Shown here: piece by piece, positions 9,037 to 18,748 of the stretch
Numbering within the stretch: the first letter of the stretch is position 1
Layout: every line of letters begins with the position of its first letter
Origin: an uncultured Rhodospirillales bacterium
GTDB taxonomy: Bacteria > Pseudomonadota > Alphaproteobacteria > Azospirillales > Azospirillaceae
Direction: 5' to 3'
DNA length: 62,781 nucleotides
NCBI GenBank assembly: GCA_903927615.1
Contig: CAIYNU010000090.1
Span: forward strand, 1 to 62,781
The notes under the pieces: generated by a model
The model's input: only the letters and a program-made list of their open reading frames with translations
Databases searched by the model: none
Told to the model about the DNA's origin: nothing
Position numbers and translations under genes: made by a program

Positions 9037-9066
9037 ATCTCTCCGGGTAAAGTGGTGCCCTCCGAA

Positions 9067-10107
9067 ATGTCCGATAAAGCTTCCAAAATGACCGACGGTG
9101 GTGGTGTGGCTTCAGGTCCGGTGTCAGACCTGAGGCAGGTGTTGCGTGCCTACTCAACGCCAAGTACCCGGGACAGCCTGATTCAGCTCGGAGTCACGAT
9201 CGGCTTGTTCGTCCTCTCGCTGAGCATCATGTATGTCGTGATGATGGATGTCGGGTATTGGGCGGCCCTGGTCATGGCGGTGCCGGCCGGGTTGCTTCTG
9301 GTCCGAACCTTTATTATCCAACATGACTGTGGCCATTACTCGTTTTTCCGGCAGAAATGGGCGTGTGATGCCCTGGGGCGGGTTCTCGGCATCATCACCT
9401 TGACCCCCTACCTGTGGTGGAAGCGCGATCACGATTGGCATCATGCAACCTCCGGAAATCTCGACAAGCGCGGTTACGGCGATATCGGGACGCTTACCGT
9501 TGCCGAATATACCGCACTGGGCAAGTTCGACCGGGCCTTGTACCGGCTCTATCGCCATCCGGTGATTTTGTTCGTCATCGGTCCGATCTACCAGTTCGTG
9601 ATCCGCCAGCGGCTGGCCATCAACATCCGGAATCGCGACCGTTCCGCCGCGGCCAGCGTGCATTGGACGAACCTGGCCATCGCCATCGTCGTTGTGGCCG
9701 TTTCGCTGATGATCGGCCTGGTCACGTTCCTTAAACTCTGGTTACCGGTGATCGCCGTGTCATCGTGCGCCGGCGTCTGGATGTTTTTCATTCAGCATCA
9801 GTTCGAGGAAACCTATTGGCAGCGTGATCCGAACTGGTCGTTCGAACAGGCCGCGCTGAGGGGCTGTTCCTATTACAAGCTGCCGCGGATTTTGGAATGG
9901 ATGACCGGATATATCGGGTATCATCACATTCATCATCTGGCCTCGAAGATTCCGAACTACAAACTCAAGCCCTGCTTTGAAAACGTCCCGACCCTGCGGC
10001 AGGTCACGACCTTGAATCTCCGGGACAGCCTGAAGTGCGCCCGCCTGGCACTGTGGGACGAACGCGAACAACGGTTGATCGCCTTTGCCGATCTGGCCCC
10101 GGCCTGA
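9067..10107 (+). CDS. Membrane fatty acid desaturase (Delta12/omega-6-like)
   Basis: The 346-residue integral membrane di-iron enzyme has the three histidine boxes of fatty acid desaturases: HDCGH (near residue 88), HDWHH (near residue 124) and HHIHH (near residue 290). Hydrophobic segments lie around residues 45-85 and 210-245. The box pattern and the IPNYKL segment after box 3 resemble acyl-lipid Delta12/omega-6 enzymes, so it probably introduces a double bond into membrane phospholipid acyl chains. The exact regiospecificity cannot be read. The ATG at 9067 is preferred to an in-frame GTG at 9052. A hairpin terminator follows. Confidence 0.85.
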   Translation: MSDKASKMTDGGGVASGPVSDLRQVLRAYSTPSTRDSLIQLGVTIGLFVLSLSIMYVVMMDVGYWAALVMAVPAGLLLVRTFIIQHDCGHYSFFRQKWACDALGRVLGIITLTPYLWWKRDHDWHHATSGNLDKRGYGDIGTLTVAEYTALGKFDRALYRLYRHPVILFVIGPIYQFVIRQRLAINIRNRDRSAAASVHWTNLAIAIVVVAVSLMIGLVTFLKLWLPVIAVSSCAGVWMFFIQHQFEETYWQRDPNWSFEQAALRGCSYYKLPRILEWMTGYIGYHHIHHLASKIPNYKLKPCFENVPTLRQVTTLNLRDSLKCARLALWDEREQRLIAFADLAPA

Positions 10108-10123
10108 TCCGGCGGAAGCAGCG

Positions 10124-10150
10124 GCACGGCTGTTCCAGCCGTGCTTTGCT
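10124..10150 (+). terminator. Probable terminator after desaturase
   Basis: A perfect 8-bp stem (arms 10124-10131 and 10137-10144, GTTCC loop) is followed by a short TTTGCT run. The stem is strong but the T-tract weak. Confidence 0.55.
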
Positions 10151-10244
10151 GTCTGATTGCCGATTCTCCCGGCAGGTGTTACACTGAGGGTCTCGCCGCC
10201 AGTCAAGCCAGTCAAGGGACCATCCCAGTCGGGGGACTATCACC

Positions 10245-10667
10245 GTGGCCATAAAAGTTGACGGACCGGGTTCGCTTCGAAGCGGCCCGGTCAAGCGGAG
10301 CGGACGAAGCGACGGCGGTTCGTCGGGCGCCTTTTCCAAGGTGATCGGCGAAGACGCCACCAGCCCTGCGACCGGGGTCAACTCCACCAACGCGGTTACG
10401 GCGGTCGAAAGCCTGTGGGCATTGCAGGAGGTCGATGACGCCGGCGCCCGGGCCTCGAAGGGAAAACGACGGGCGCTTGATCTGCTCGACAGTCTTGACG
10501 AGTTGCGCCACGGCCTGCTGATCGGCACGATTCCCCGGGAAAAGCTCGCGACGCTCAGCCGCATGGTTCGAAACCGCCGCGCCCAGGTCGATGATCCCAA
10601 ACTGGCCGCCCTGCTCGACGAAGTCGATCTGCGGGCTCAGGTCGAGCTGGCCAAACTCGGCGGCTGA
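10245..10667 (+). CDS. fliX: Flagellar assembly regulator FliX
   Basis: The 140-residue product matches FliX, an alphaproteobacterial protein that couples class II flagellar basal body assembly to the activity of the sigma-54 activator FlbD. The N-terminal third is Gly/Ser-rich and disordered; the C-terminal half is helical, with the conserved core ALDLLDSLDELRHGLLIGT and a C-terminal VDLRAQVELAKLG. The start is GTG. It lies alone here, about 22 kb from flbD, whose product is its known regulatory partner in Caulobacter. Partnership in this organism is inferred from the family. Confidence 0.85.
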   Translation: MAIKVDGPGSLRSGPVKRSGRSDGGSSGAFSKVIGEDATSPATGVNSTNAVTAVESLWALQEVDDAGARASKGKRRALDLLDSLDELRHGLLIGTIPREKLATLSRMVRNRRAQVDDPKLAALLDEVDLRAQVELAKLGG

Positions 10668-10821
10668 TCTGTCCGCTGCGAACGGCCCCCATGAGGCAGC
10701 CCCCTTAAGATTGGTCCCCACCAAGACCCGCCGCCCGCGCCCGATGTTGGTGGCGGACCGGGATCGGACACGCTAAGGTCCCGGCTGTTTTCCCCTTTGC
10801 CGCACGCCAGGGATGCCGGTC

Positions 10822-12873
10822 ATGAACAGTCGCTGGTCCGATGCCGATTCCGCCCACATCGTCGCCGAATACGCCGGAAAAGGCGTGTCCGAAGCCCTGG
10901 CCCTGCGGGTCTATACCTCGCGCCTGCTGGGTCGCGACCCCCGGTTAGTGCTGCATGGGGGCGGCAACACCTCGGTCAAGACCGAGGTCACCGACCTGCT
11001 CGGGGACCGGGTGCCGGTGTTGTGCGTCAAGGGCAGCGGCTGGGACCTGGGCGACATCGAGCCGGCCGGACTGCCGGCGGTGCGCCTGGAACCGTTGTTG
11101 CGGGTCCGGACCCGCGCGACCTTGAGCGACGAGGACATGGTCAGCCTCCAGCGATCCAACCTGTTGGAGCCCGGCGCGCCCACCCCCTCGGTGGAGACTC
11201 TGCTTCACGCCTTCCTGCCCCCGACCTTCATCGACCACACCCACGCCGGCGCGGTGCTGGCCCTGACCGACCAGCCCGACGCCGAGGCCCTGTGCCACGA
11301 CGTGTTCGGCGACCGGGTGGCGCTGGTGCCCTTCATCATGCCGGGTTTCCAGCTCGCCAAACGGGCGGCCGAGATTTTCGACGCCCACCCCGGGGTCGAG
11401 GGCCTGATCCTGCTGCGACACGGCATCTTCAGTTTCGGTGCCACCGCCCGCGAGGCCTATGAACGGATGATCGCGCTGGTCGGCCTGGCTACCGCCCGGC
11501 TCAGCCGGGGCCGGCGGACCTTGGTCCAGGCCGCCCCCGGCGCGTCCCCGCCGCCCGTCACCGCCGTGGCCCCGATGCTGCGGGGCGCCTTGGCCGTGGA
11601 TGGCGGCGGCGGCGACGTGCGGCGCTGGCTTCTCGACTTCCGGACCAGCCCGGAGATATTGGCCTTCGCGGGCGGCGCCGACCTGGCCCGCTACGCCCAG
11701 GCCGGCGTGGTCACGCCCGATCACGTCATCCGGACCAAAGGCTGGCCGCTGATCGTGATGCCCCGGGCCGGGGGCGACGACGGGGCGTTCAAGACGGCGG
11801 CACGGCAGGCGGTGGCCGACTACACCGCCCGCTACCAGGCTTATTTCGACCGCAACAATGCCGGCCGCACGCCCCCGAAAAAGCCGCTCGACCCGCTGCC
11901 CCGGGTGCTGCTGGTGCCCGGGCTGGGACTGTTCGGCGTCGGGAAAAGCGCGGCCGACGCCGCCATCGCGGCGGACATCGCCGAATCGGCGGTCACCACC
12001 ATCACCGATGCCGAAGCCATCGGCCGCTTCGAGTCGATCACCGAGGCCGAACTGTTCGACATGGAGTATTGGTCGCTGGAGCAGGCCAAACTGGGCACCA
12101 GCGCCGAAAAGCCGCTGGCGCGCCAGGTGGTGCTGATCACCGGCGGGGCCGGCACCATCGGCAGCGCCACCGGCGCGGCGTTCCTGCGCGACGGGGCCGA
12201 AGTGGTGCTGGTGGACCGGGACGCGGCGGCGGTCACCGCCGCGGCCCGACGGTTGGGCAAACGGGTGCTGGCCATAACCGCCGACCTGACCGACCCGACC
12301 CAGGTCCGGGCGGCGTTCGATCGGGCTTGCGCGCGGTTCGGGGGCGTCGACATCGTGGTGTCCAACGCCGGGGTCGCCCTTCAGGGCCGGATCGGCGACC
12401 TGCCCGACGCCGTGCTGCGCCAAAGCTTCGAGATCAACTTCTTTGCCCACCAGACGGTGGCGCAAAACGCGGTGCGGGTGATGCGCCTGCAAGGCACCGG
12501 CGGCGCGCTGCTGTTCAACGTATCCAAGCAAGCGGTCAATCCCGGCCCGGATTTCGGGGCCTATGGGCTGCCCAAGGCCGCGACCCTGTTCCTGGTCCGC
12601 CAGTACGCCCTCGATCACGGCGCCGACGGCATCCGGGCCAACGCCGTCAACGCCGACCGCATCCGCGGCGGCATGCTGACCCCTGAAATGATCGCCGCCC
12701 GCGCCCGGGCGCGCGGCCTGGATGAACATGGCTATCTGGCCGGCAATCTGCTCGGCCGCGAGGTCACCGCCGACGATGTCGCCCAGGCCTTCGTCCACCA
12801 GGCGCTGGCGCTCCGCACCACCGCCAGCGTCACCACCGTCGACGGCGGCAATATCGCCGCCGCGTTGCGCTGA
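10822..12873 (+). CDS. Bifunctional aldolase/short-chain dehydrogenase (RhaD-type)
   Basis: The 683-residue fusion has an N-terminal class II aldolase/adducin domain (LVLHGGGNTSVK, zinc-ligand HTHAG, LLRHGIFSFG; residues ~1-390) and a C-terminal NAD(P)-binding short-chain dehydrogenase (glycine motif TGGAGTIGSATG, VSNAG, catalytic Y-x-x-x-K in YGLPK; residues ~430-683). Related fusions cleave rhamnulose-1-phosphate or similar sugar phosphates and oxidise the lactaldehyde formed. No sugar-catabolic neighbours are present, so the physiological substrate is uncertain. The ATG at 10822 has an AGGG nine bases upstream; the ATG at 10813 is an alternative. Confidence 0.85.
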   Translation: MNSRWSDADSAHIVAEYAGKGVSEALALRVYTSRLLGRDPRLVLHGGGNTSVKTEVTDLLGDRVPVLCVKGSGWDLGDIEPAGLPAVRLEPLLRVRTRATLSDEDMVSLQRSNLLEPGAPTPSVETLLHAFLPPTFIDHTHAGAVLALTDQPDAEALCHDVFGDRVALVPFIMPGFQLAKRAAEIFDAHPGVEGLILLRHGIFSFGATAREAYERMIALVGLATARLSRGRRTLVQAAPGASPPPVTAVAPMLRGALAVDGGGGDVRRWLLDFRTSPEILAFAGGADLARYAQAGVVTPDHVIRTKGWPLIVMPRAGGDDGAFKTAARQAVADYTARYQAYFDRNNAGRTPPKKPLDPLPRVLLVPGLGLFGVGKSAADAAIAADIAESAVTTITDAEAIGRFESITEAELFDMEYWSLEQAKLGTSAEKPLARQVVLITGGAGTIGSATGAAFLRDGAEVVLVDRDAAAVTAAARRLGKRVLAITADLTDPTQVRAAFDRACARFGGVDIVVSNAGVALQGRIGDLPDAVLRQSFEINFFAHQTVAQNAVRVMRLQGTGGALLFNVSKQAVNPGPDFGAYGLPKAATLFLVRQYALDHGADGIRANAVNADRIRGGMLTPEMIAARARARGLDEHGYLAGNLLGREVTADDVAQAFVHQALALRTTASVTTVDGGNIAAALR

Positions 12874-12882
12874 GCCCCCACC

Positions 12883-13695
12883 ATGGACCGCCCGCCCCCG
12901 GCCGACCCCCACTCCGACGCCGGCCCCGAGCCCGAAACCCCCAGCATGCCGCCCATCCTCCGGGCCATCCTGACCGCCGCGCTCTTCCTCACCCGGTTGC
13001 CCCTGCCCTCACCCGGCCCCTTCGACACCACCCTGTTCGGACGCGCCATGGGCTGGTTCCCGGCCATCGGCGCGGTTCTCGGGTTGGCTGCCGGACTGGC
13101 GTTCGGCATACTGGGCGGTTTCGGACTGCCGCCGGTGCTGGCCGCCACCATCACCGTGACGATGCTGGTGGTGATCACCGGCGGACTTCATGAAGACGGC
13201 CTGGCCGACACCGCCGACGGCTTCGGCGGCGGCCGCGATCGCGAACACACGCTTGAAATCATGCGGGACAGCCGGCTTGGCGCCTTCGGCGCGCTGGCGC
13301 TGGTGTTGAGCGTGGCGCTCCGGGTGGGCGCGCTGGCGGCGGCGCCGACCACCTGGGCCGCCATCAAGCTCCTGGTGGTGGCCGGGGCGACCTCCCGGGC
13401 GGCGATGGTCGCGGCCAGCCACGGACTGCCGCCCGCCCGCCGGGACGGTCTGTCGGCAACCCTGGGCGGTCCGGCCCGGGGCGCCGTACTGCTGGCCCTG
13501 GCCTTCACCCTGGGCGTAGCCTTCCTCTTCCTGGGCCTCAAGGCCCTGCCGGTGCTGGCGGTCGCCGCCGGAACGACCGTCGCCCTGATGCGCCTGGCTC
13601 GGGTTCAGATCGGCGGCCAGACCGGCGACGTGCTGGGCGCCCTTCAGCAAGCGGTGGAGATTGTCGTGATGGTCCTGCTGGTAGGGTTAACATGA
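12883..13695 (+). CDS. cobS: Adenosylcobinamide-GDP ribazoletransferase CobS
   Basis: CobS joins adenosylcobinamide-GDP with alpha-ribazole (phosphate) in the last steps of B12 nucleotide-loop assembly, in the inner membrane. The 270-residue protein has the family start FLTRLPLP, the Asp-rich motif GGLHEDGLADTADGFGGG, then IMRDSRLGAFG, plus several hydrophobic helices. The first ~21 residues are an unusual Pro-rich extension, and ATG 12946 would give the more typical N-terminus. It begins 9 bases after the aldolase fusion gene and overlaps cobC by 4 bases (ATGA), indicating co-translation with cobC. Confidence 0.9.
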   Translation: MDRPPPADPHSDAGPEPETPSMPPILRAILTAALFLTRLPLPSPGPFDTTLFGRAMGWFPAIGAVLGLAAGLAFGILGGFGLPPVLAATITVTMLVVITGGLHEDGLADTADGFGGGRDREHTLEIMRDSRLGAFGALALVLSVALRVGALAAAPTTWAAIKLLVVAGATSRAAMVAASHGLPPARRDGLSATLGGPARGAVLLALAFTLGVAFLFLGLKALPVLAVAAGTTVALMRLARVQIGGQTGDVLGALQQAVEIVVMVLLVGLT

Positions 13696-14315
13696 GCGTC
13701 ACCACCCGTTGGTGGTGGTTGCGCCACGCCCCGGTCATCAATCATGGCGGCCGCATTTATGGCCGGCTGGACGTGGATTGCGACACCTCCGACCCGACGC
13801 CCTTCCAGGCCCTGGCCACCGCGGTGCCGGCCGCACCGGTGTGGCTGGCCACGCCGCTCCGACGGACCAGCCAGACGCTGGCCGCGCTCCTGGCCGCCCG
13901 GGGCACCGGGACCGAGGTTGCGAGCCTCGAGCCCGCGTTGATGGAGCAGCATTTCGGCGCCTGGCAGGGCCTGACCCATGCCGAGGTCAACCAACAGCGC
14001 GGCGGCGAGGCCCATCGCTTCTGGATCAGTCCCGCCACCGAACGCCCCGAGGGCGGCGAAAGCTTTGCCGACGTGGTGGCCCGGGTCGCCCCGACGGTCA
14101 CCCGGCTGTCGGCGCTTTATGCCGGCCGGGACGTGGTCGCGGTCGCCCATGGTGGCGTGATCCGCGCCGCCCTGGCCCAAGCCCTGGACCTGAACCCCGA
14201 AATCGCGCTCCGCTTCTCGGTGTTCAACCTGTCACTCACCCGCATCGACCACATCGCCCCGGCCGACGGCAGCCCGGCAGTATGGCGCGTCGAGTCGGTG
14301 AACGTCAGCCGTTAA
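13692..14315 (+). CDS. cobC: Histidine phosphatase, probable alpha-ribazole phosphatase CobC
   Basis: The 207-residue protein is a phosphoglycerate mutase-like histidine phosphatase. LRHAP near residue 10 is the catalytic RH motif (with A in place of the usual G), LEPALMEQHFGAWQG carries the catalytic acid region, and VAHGGVIR holds the second catalytic His. CobC removes the 5'-phosphate of alpha-ribazole phosphate or of cobalamin phosphate. The 4-base overlap with cobS supports the cobalamin assignment. It converges with an overlapping alpha/beta hydrolase gene. Confidence 0.8.
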   Translation: MSVTTRWWWLRHAPVINHGGRIYGRLDVDCDTSDPTPFQALATAVPAAPVWLATPLRRTSQTLAALLAARGTGTEVASLEPALMEQHFGAWQGLTHAEVNQQRGGEAHRFWISPATERPEGGESFADVVARVAPTVTRLSALYAGRDVVAVAHGGVIRAALAQALDLNPEIALRFSVFNLSLTRIDHIAPADGSPAVWRVESVNVSR

Positions 14316-15106
14316 CCGACTCCCGGTTCCGCTGCCGGCGGGGCTTCGGAGGCCAGCAGGTCTTCCAGAGTCCGACACAGCAGGGCAATATCCTGGTCCC
14401 GGGACAACCGGTGGTCGCCGTCCTTGATCAGGGTCAACCGAACATCGGGGCTGGCCAGGCGTTCGCTCAGGCGGACACTGGTGCCCCAGGGCACGTCACG
14501 GTCGGCCAGGCCATGGATCAGGCGCACCGGGCACTCGAGGGCGATCGAGTCGCGCAGCACCAGATGGTGGCGGGCCTCCTCGATCAGGGCCAGCGTCACC
14601 GGGTAGGGCACGGAGTCGGAGTCCGAAGGCAAGCCCACCTGGCCTTGCTCGAACAAGGTCCGCCGCTGCTGCCGGTCGAGCGCAGCCCAAATCAGGTCTT
14701 CGGTGAAGTCGGGGGCGGCGGCGACTCCGACCAGTCCGGCGATGCGCTCGGGACGGCTGGCGGCCACCAGGACCATGATCCAGGCGCCCATGGACGACCC
14801 CACCAGAATCTGCGGCCCGGTGGTGACCCGGTCGAGCACCGCGCGGGCATCGTCGGCCCAACAGCCGATGGTGCCATCGACGAATCGGCCGCTGGAGCGG
14901 CCATGCCCCTGATAGTCAAACCGAACGAAGCTGCGCCCCCGGGCCCGCGCCCAGGACTCCAGCGCCAGCGCCTTGGTGCCGGTCATGTCCGACTGGAACC
15001 CGCCGCAGAAAATCACCCCGGGTGTGACCCCCGGGGTGGCGTGGAACGCTATGGTAGCTGCACCCATCGTCAAACTGTGGTAATCGGCAGCCGGAGATCC
15101 CGTCAT
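14312..15106 (-). CDS. Alpha/beta hydrolase
   Basis: The 264-residue cytoplasmic hydrolase carries nucleophile elbow GSSMG (Ser105), a probable acid in GLADRD (Asp202 or Asp204) and catalytic His232 in DGDH. The FDYQGHGRSSG segment is typical of the alpha/beta fold. Overall it resembles the ABHD10-like/serine aminopeptidase-type group; the substrate is unknown. The ATG at 15106 is preceded by AAGGGGG, whereas upstream in-frame starts run into the divergent glycosyltransferase. Its end overlaps cobC by 4 bases tail to tail. Confidence 0.8.
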   Translation of the reverse strand: MTGSPAADYHSLTMGAATIAFHATPGVTPGVIFCGGFQSDMTGTKALALESWARARGRSFVRFDYQGHGRSSGRFVDGTIGCWADDARAVLDRVTTGPQILVGSSMGAWIMVLVAASRPERIAGLVGVAAAPDFTEDLIWAALDRQQRRTLFEQGQVGLPSDSDSVPYPVTLALIEEARHHLVLRDSIALECPVRLIHGLADRDVPWGTSVRLSERLASPDVRLTLIKDGDHRLSRDQDIALLCRTLEDLLASEAPPAAEPGVG

Positions 15107-15185
15107 AGTGCCCCCTTGCGGGAACGGGTGTGATCCAGCGCCGGCATGGTCGGCCATAACCGCTTTCCCCTTGTTCGAGACTGTC

Positions 15186-16424
15186 ATGGAAGCAGGCGAC
15201 CAGCTTAACATCGGACCAGGGCAATGCAAGCCGGCGCAGCAAACCGCCGGGCCCCATGTCACCGGCAGCACTCTGCCGGTGGTGCTCCAGGTCCTGCCCG
15301 CGCTCGTCACCGGCGGGGCCGAGCGCGGCTGCATCGACGTGGCGGTGGCGCTCGCCGCAGCCGGCGCCCGAACGCTGGTGGCGTCCAGCGGCGGACCGAT
15401 GATGCGCGAATTGGATCGGGCCGGCGTCGAGCATATCAAGCTGCCGCTGGCCAGTAAGAACCCTTGGGTGATCTATCGCAACGCCGCCCGCCTCGCGGCG
15501 CTGATCCGTCACCACCGCGTCGACATCGTCCATGCCCGCAGCCGGGCGCCGGCCTGGAGCGCCTGGATGGCCGCCCGGCGCACCGGCGTCCGGTTCATGA
15601 CCACCTTCCATGCGCCCTACAATTTCCGAAACCGACTGAAGTTCTTCTATAATTCTGTGATGGCGCGGGGCGAACGGATCATTGCCATCTCCAGCTTCAT
15701 TCGGACCCATATCCTCCAGAACTATGCCGTGACGCCCGAGACCATCCGGCTGATCCATCGGGGTATCGATCCCACCATTTTCGGACCGGACCGGGTCAAT
15801 CAACCCCGCATGATCCAGCTCGCCAAGCAATGGCGCCTGCCCGACGACCGGCTGGTGATCCTATTGCCCGGACGTCTGACCCGTTGGAAAGGTCAACTCG
15901 ACCTGATCGATGCCGTGGCCCGGTTGGGCCGCCGGGACGTCAGTTGCGTGCTGGTGGGCAGTGACCAGGGACGCCACCGCTACCGGGCCGAACTGGAGCG
16001 ACGGATCGCCCATCATGATCTGGGCGGCATCGTGCATCTGGTCGACCATTGCTCGGACATGGCCGCGGCCTACATGCTGGCCACCGTGGTGGTCTCGGCC
16101 TCGCGGGAACCGGAAGCCTTCGGCCGGGTGATTGTCGAGGCCCAGGCCATGGGCCGGCCGGTGGTCGTCACCGACATCGGTGCGGTGATGGAAACCGTCA
16201 TCCCGGGCGTGACGGCGCTGGTGGTCCCGCCCGGCGACCCTGAAGCGATGGCCCGGGCGCTCAACCAGGCGCTGGGCATGACCCTGACCGAGCGGGCGAC
16301 GCAAGCCGAGCGGGCGATGGCCCACGTCGCGGCCCATTTCAGCAAGGACCGAATGTGCCGCGCCACCCTGGAGGTCTATCGCGAACTGGCGGCCAGTCCG
16401 CGCCCGCTCCCGACCCGATCGTAA
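15186..16424 (+). CDS. Glycosyltransferase family 4
   Basis: The 412-residue GT-B enzyme has an N-terminal acceptor domain (VTGGAERGCIDVA, HARSRAPAWSAW) and a C-terminal donor domain with PGRLTRWKGQ and the E-x7-E signature in EAFGRVIVEAQAMG. GT4 enzymes transfer sugars from nucleotide donors, often to lipopolysaccharide or exopolysaccharide acceptors at the cytoplasmic membrane. The ATG at 15186 is chosen to begin near the conserved domain; upstream codons overlap the divergent hydrolase start. No other polysaccharide genes are adjacent. Confidence 0.85.
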   Translation: MEAGDQLNIGPGQCKPAQQTAGPHVTGSTLPVVLQVLPALVTGGAERGCIDVAVALAAAGARTLVASSGGPMMRELDRAGVEHIKLPLASKNPWVIYRNAARLAALIRHHRVDIVHARSRAPAWSAWMAARRTGVRFMTTFHAPYNFRNRLKFFYNSVMARGERIIAISSFIRTHILQNYAVTPETIRLIHRGIDPTIFGPDRVNQPRMIQLAKQWRLPDDRLVILLPGRLTRWKGQLDLIDAVARLGRRDVSCVLVGSDQGRHRYRAELERRIAHHDLGGIVHLVDHCSDMAAAYMLATVVVSASREPEAFGRVIVEAQAMGRPVVVTDIGAVMETVIPGVTALVVPPGDPEAMARALNQALGMTLTERATQAERAMAHVAAHFSKDRMCRATLEVYRELAASPRPLPTRS

Positions 16425-16511
16425 GCCGGTCCCCGGTTCCCGGCCGCCGCTGGTGGTCGTCCGCGGCCAGCCGGGAGCAGAAGGCGCACCGTCACGGTTT
16501 CGTTTCGCGTC

Positions 16512-16892
16512 TCACGGCGCTTCCAGATGATCCGCCGCAACAAACCCGGCAAACGCCGACGCCACATACGCCGTTACCGAAAACATCACGAAGACCAGGG
16601 TGTTGAACCAGTGGCCGCTGTGCAGCATGTGCAGGGCTTCGAGGCTGAACGCCGAGTAGGTGGTGACGCCGCCCGCGAAGCCGATCAGGAACGAACGGGT
16701 TTCGGCAATCACCGCCCGGGTGGACAGGCTGGCGGTGAACCCGGCGACAAACGAGCCGATGGTGTTGACCAGAACCGTGTCGAGAATGATCGCCCCGTGG
16801 GCCTGCCGGAACAGCGGATCCAGGGAAATCGCATATCGAAACATGCCACCCAGTCCGGACCCGATGGCGAACACCAGATATTCGATGACCAT
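16512..16892 (-). CDS. crcB: Fluoride channel CrcB/FluC (first copy)
   Basis: The 126-residue four-helix membrane protein has the FluC signatures GGMFRY, NTIGSFVAG and GFAGGVTTYSAFSLE (phenylalanine track and central Na+-site region). It exports fluoride as a dual-topology dimer. A second FluC gene ends 15 bases upstream; tandem pairs of diverged copies can form heterodimers. No fluoride riboswitch was recognised upstream of the operon. Confidence 0.9.
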   Translation of the reverse strand: MVIEYLVFAIGSGLGGMFRYAISLDPLFRQAHGAIILDTVLVNTIGSFVAGFTASLSTRAVIAETRSFLIGFAGGVTTYSAFSLEALHMLHSGHWFNTLVFVMFSVTAYVASAFAGFVAADHLEAP

Positions 16893-16907
16893 GTCTTTGC
16901 GCCCTCG

Positions 16908-17291
16908 TTACCAGCCTATCAGCGCCAGCGTGCCGGCGTAGCCGATGGCCGCCGCCGCAACACCCGCCACCACCGAGACCAGGACATTCAGCATCGCCAG
17001 TCCCCGATCACCCTGCCGGAGCAAGGTCATGGTTTCCAGGCTGAACGACGACAGGGCGGTAAAGCCGCCGCACATCCCGGCCCCGAAAAACAGCCTGCTG
17101 TGATCGGACAACAGCTCGACCGGCAGCGCCGCCACAATGCCGATGGCGAAAGATCCAAGAATATTGATCAGGATCGTGCTCCACCGGAGGTCGACATCAA
17201 GAATGGCCAGAGAGCCTTCGATGCCGGCCAGCAACCGCCGCAGCAACCCGCCCAAGGCACTGCCCAATCCGACCAGCAAAGCGCCTTCCAT
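16908..17291 (-). CDS. crcB: Fluoride channel CrcB/FluC (second copy)
   Basis: The 127-residue protein has GGLLRR, NILGSFAIG and GFTALSSFSLE, matching FluC but clearly diverged from the downstream copy. It starts at an ATG overlapping the flavoprotein stop codon by one base (TGATG), so it is translationally coupled to that gene and lies 15 bases before the other FluC gene. The three genes form one operon. Confidence 0.9.
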   Translation of the reverse strand: MEGALLVGLGSALGGLLRRLLAGIEGSLAILDVDLRWSTILINILGSFAIGIVAALPVELLSDHSRLFFGAGMCGGFTALSSFSLETMTLLRQGDRGLAMLNVLVSVVAGVAAAAIGYAGTLALIGW

Positions 17292-18748
17292 CAGTCCTTC
17301 TCCACGGGATCGGGTCCCCGGGCCAGTCCCGACGCCACCACCTTGCCCGGATTCATCAGCCCCAACGGGTCGAGCGCCTGCTTGATGGTGCGCATCACCT
17401 CGTAGGTCGGAGCGCCGAACTCCTCGATCAGGAACGGCAGCTTGCCGTAGCCGATACCGTGCTCGCCGGTGCAGGTGCCGCCCAGGGCCAGCGCCCGGCG
17501 CACCAGCCTGCGGTTCAGACGCTGGACTTCCATCATCTCGGCCGCGTCCGAGGGGTTGACCACGAACACCAGATGAAAATTGCCGTCTCCCACATGACCG
17601 ATCAGCGGCGCCGGAACCGGGCTGGTGGTGAGGTCGGCGGCAGTCTCGGCGATGCACCGGGCCAGGGCCGAGATCGGCACACAGACGTCGGTGGCAAAGC
17701 CCCGGGCGCCCGGCCGCAGCGCCATGGCGGCATAATAGGCCTGGTGCCGGGCATGCCACAACCGGGAGCGATCCTCGGGCCGGGCCGCCCACTGAAAGTC
17801 GGCGCCGTCGAAGTCCCGGGCGATGGCCGCCGCCGCCTCGGCCTGCTCGGCCACCCCGGCCTCGCTGCCATGAAATTCCAGGAACAGGGTCGGGGCCTCG
17901 ACCAGGGTCAGCTTGGAGTACCGGTTGACCGCCGCCATGGCCAGGCTGTCCATCAACTCCAGCCGCGCCACCGGGATTCCGCACTGGATGATGGCGATCA
18001 CGGCATTGACCGCCTCGGCGATGCCGGCAAACGGACAAACCGCCACCGAGACCGCCTGGGGCAGGCCGTGCAACCGCAGCGTTACCTCGGTGATGATGCC
18101 CAGCGTCCCTTCCGAACCCACGAACAACCGGGTCAGATCGTACCCCGCCGCCGACTTGCGCGCCCGCCCGCCGGGCCGAATCACCTGGCCGTCGGCCAAC
18201 ACCACGGTCAGCCCCAGCACCGCCTCGCGCATGGTGCCGTACCGCACCGCGTTGGTGCCGCTGGCTCGAGTCGCGGCCATCCCCCCCAGCGTGGCGTCGG
18301 CGCCGGGATCGATGGGAAAGAACAGACCGGTGTCGCGCAGATGGGTGTTGAGACTCTGGCGGGTCACGCCGGCCTCGACCGTCACATCCATATCCTCGAC
18401 GCTCACCCGCACGATGCGATCAAGCCGACTGAGGTCGATGGACAGGCCACCGCTCAACGCGGCCACCCCGCCCTCTAAAGACGTGCCGGCGCCAAAGGGA
18501 ATCATCGGCACCCGCAGACCGGCGCAAATCACCACCGCCTCCGCCACCGCGGCGGTGGTGTCCGGAAACAGAACCCCATTGGGCGGGCGACACTGATGGT
18601 AAGACTCGCCACGGCCGTGCTGCTCGCGGACGGCGGCGCCCACGACAAACCGTTCGCCGAAGCGATCCGCCAGTTTCCGGGCGGCCTCCGGCCAGCCCTC
18701 GGGAACCGGCCCGGCGTCGCGCCCCGCCCTATCCCGCCGCCTGGGCAC
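17291..18748 (-). CDS. FAD-binding oxidoreductase, D-lactate dehydrogenase-like
   Basis: The 485-residue protein has a VAO/PCMH-type FAD-binding domain ([40 protein letters not shown]) and a C-terminal FAD-oxidase domain with the conserved GHVGDGNFH and [13 protein letters not shown]. This pattern fits cytochrome-type D-lactate dehydrogenase or D-2-hydroxyacid dehydrogenases. The chosen GTG (18748) overlaps the end of ctrA by 20 bases; ATG 18787 would overlap more. Tight coupling to two fluoride channels is odd. The substrate is inferred. Confidence 0.8.
   Translation of the reverse strand: MPRRRDRAGRDAGPVPEGWPEAARKLADRFGERFVVGAAVREQHGRGESYHQCRPPNGVLFPDTTAAVAEAVVICAGLRVPMIPFGAGTSLEGGVAALSGGLSIDLSRLDRIVRVSVEDMDVTVEAGVTRQSLNTHLRDTGLFFPIDPGADATLGGMAATRASGTNAVRYGTMREAVLGLTVVLADGQVIRPGGRARKSAAGYDLTRLFVGSEGTLGIITEVTLRLHGLPQAVSVAVCPFAGIAEAVNAVIAIIQCGIPVARLELMDSLAMAAVNRYSKLTLVEAPTLFLEFHGSEAGVAEQAEAAAAIARDFDGADFQWAARPEDRSRLWHARHQAYYAAMALRPGARGFATDVCVPISALARCIAETAADLTTSPVPAPLIGHVGDGNFHLVFVVNPSDAAEMMEVQRLNRRLVRRALALGGTCTGEHGIGYGKLPFLIEEFGAPTYEVMRTIKQALDPLGLMNPGKVVASGLARGPDPVEKD

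Noticed and set aside
10945-12912. Long minus-strand frame opposite the aldolase fusion
   Set aside because: Antisense shadow; the plus-strand product has clear aldolase and dehydrogenase motifs.
14312-18748. Fluoride or cobalamin riboswitch near crcB or cobS
   Set aside because: No recognisable conserved core was found upstream of the fluoride channel operon or of the cobalamin genes.
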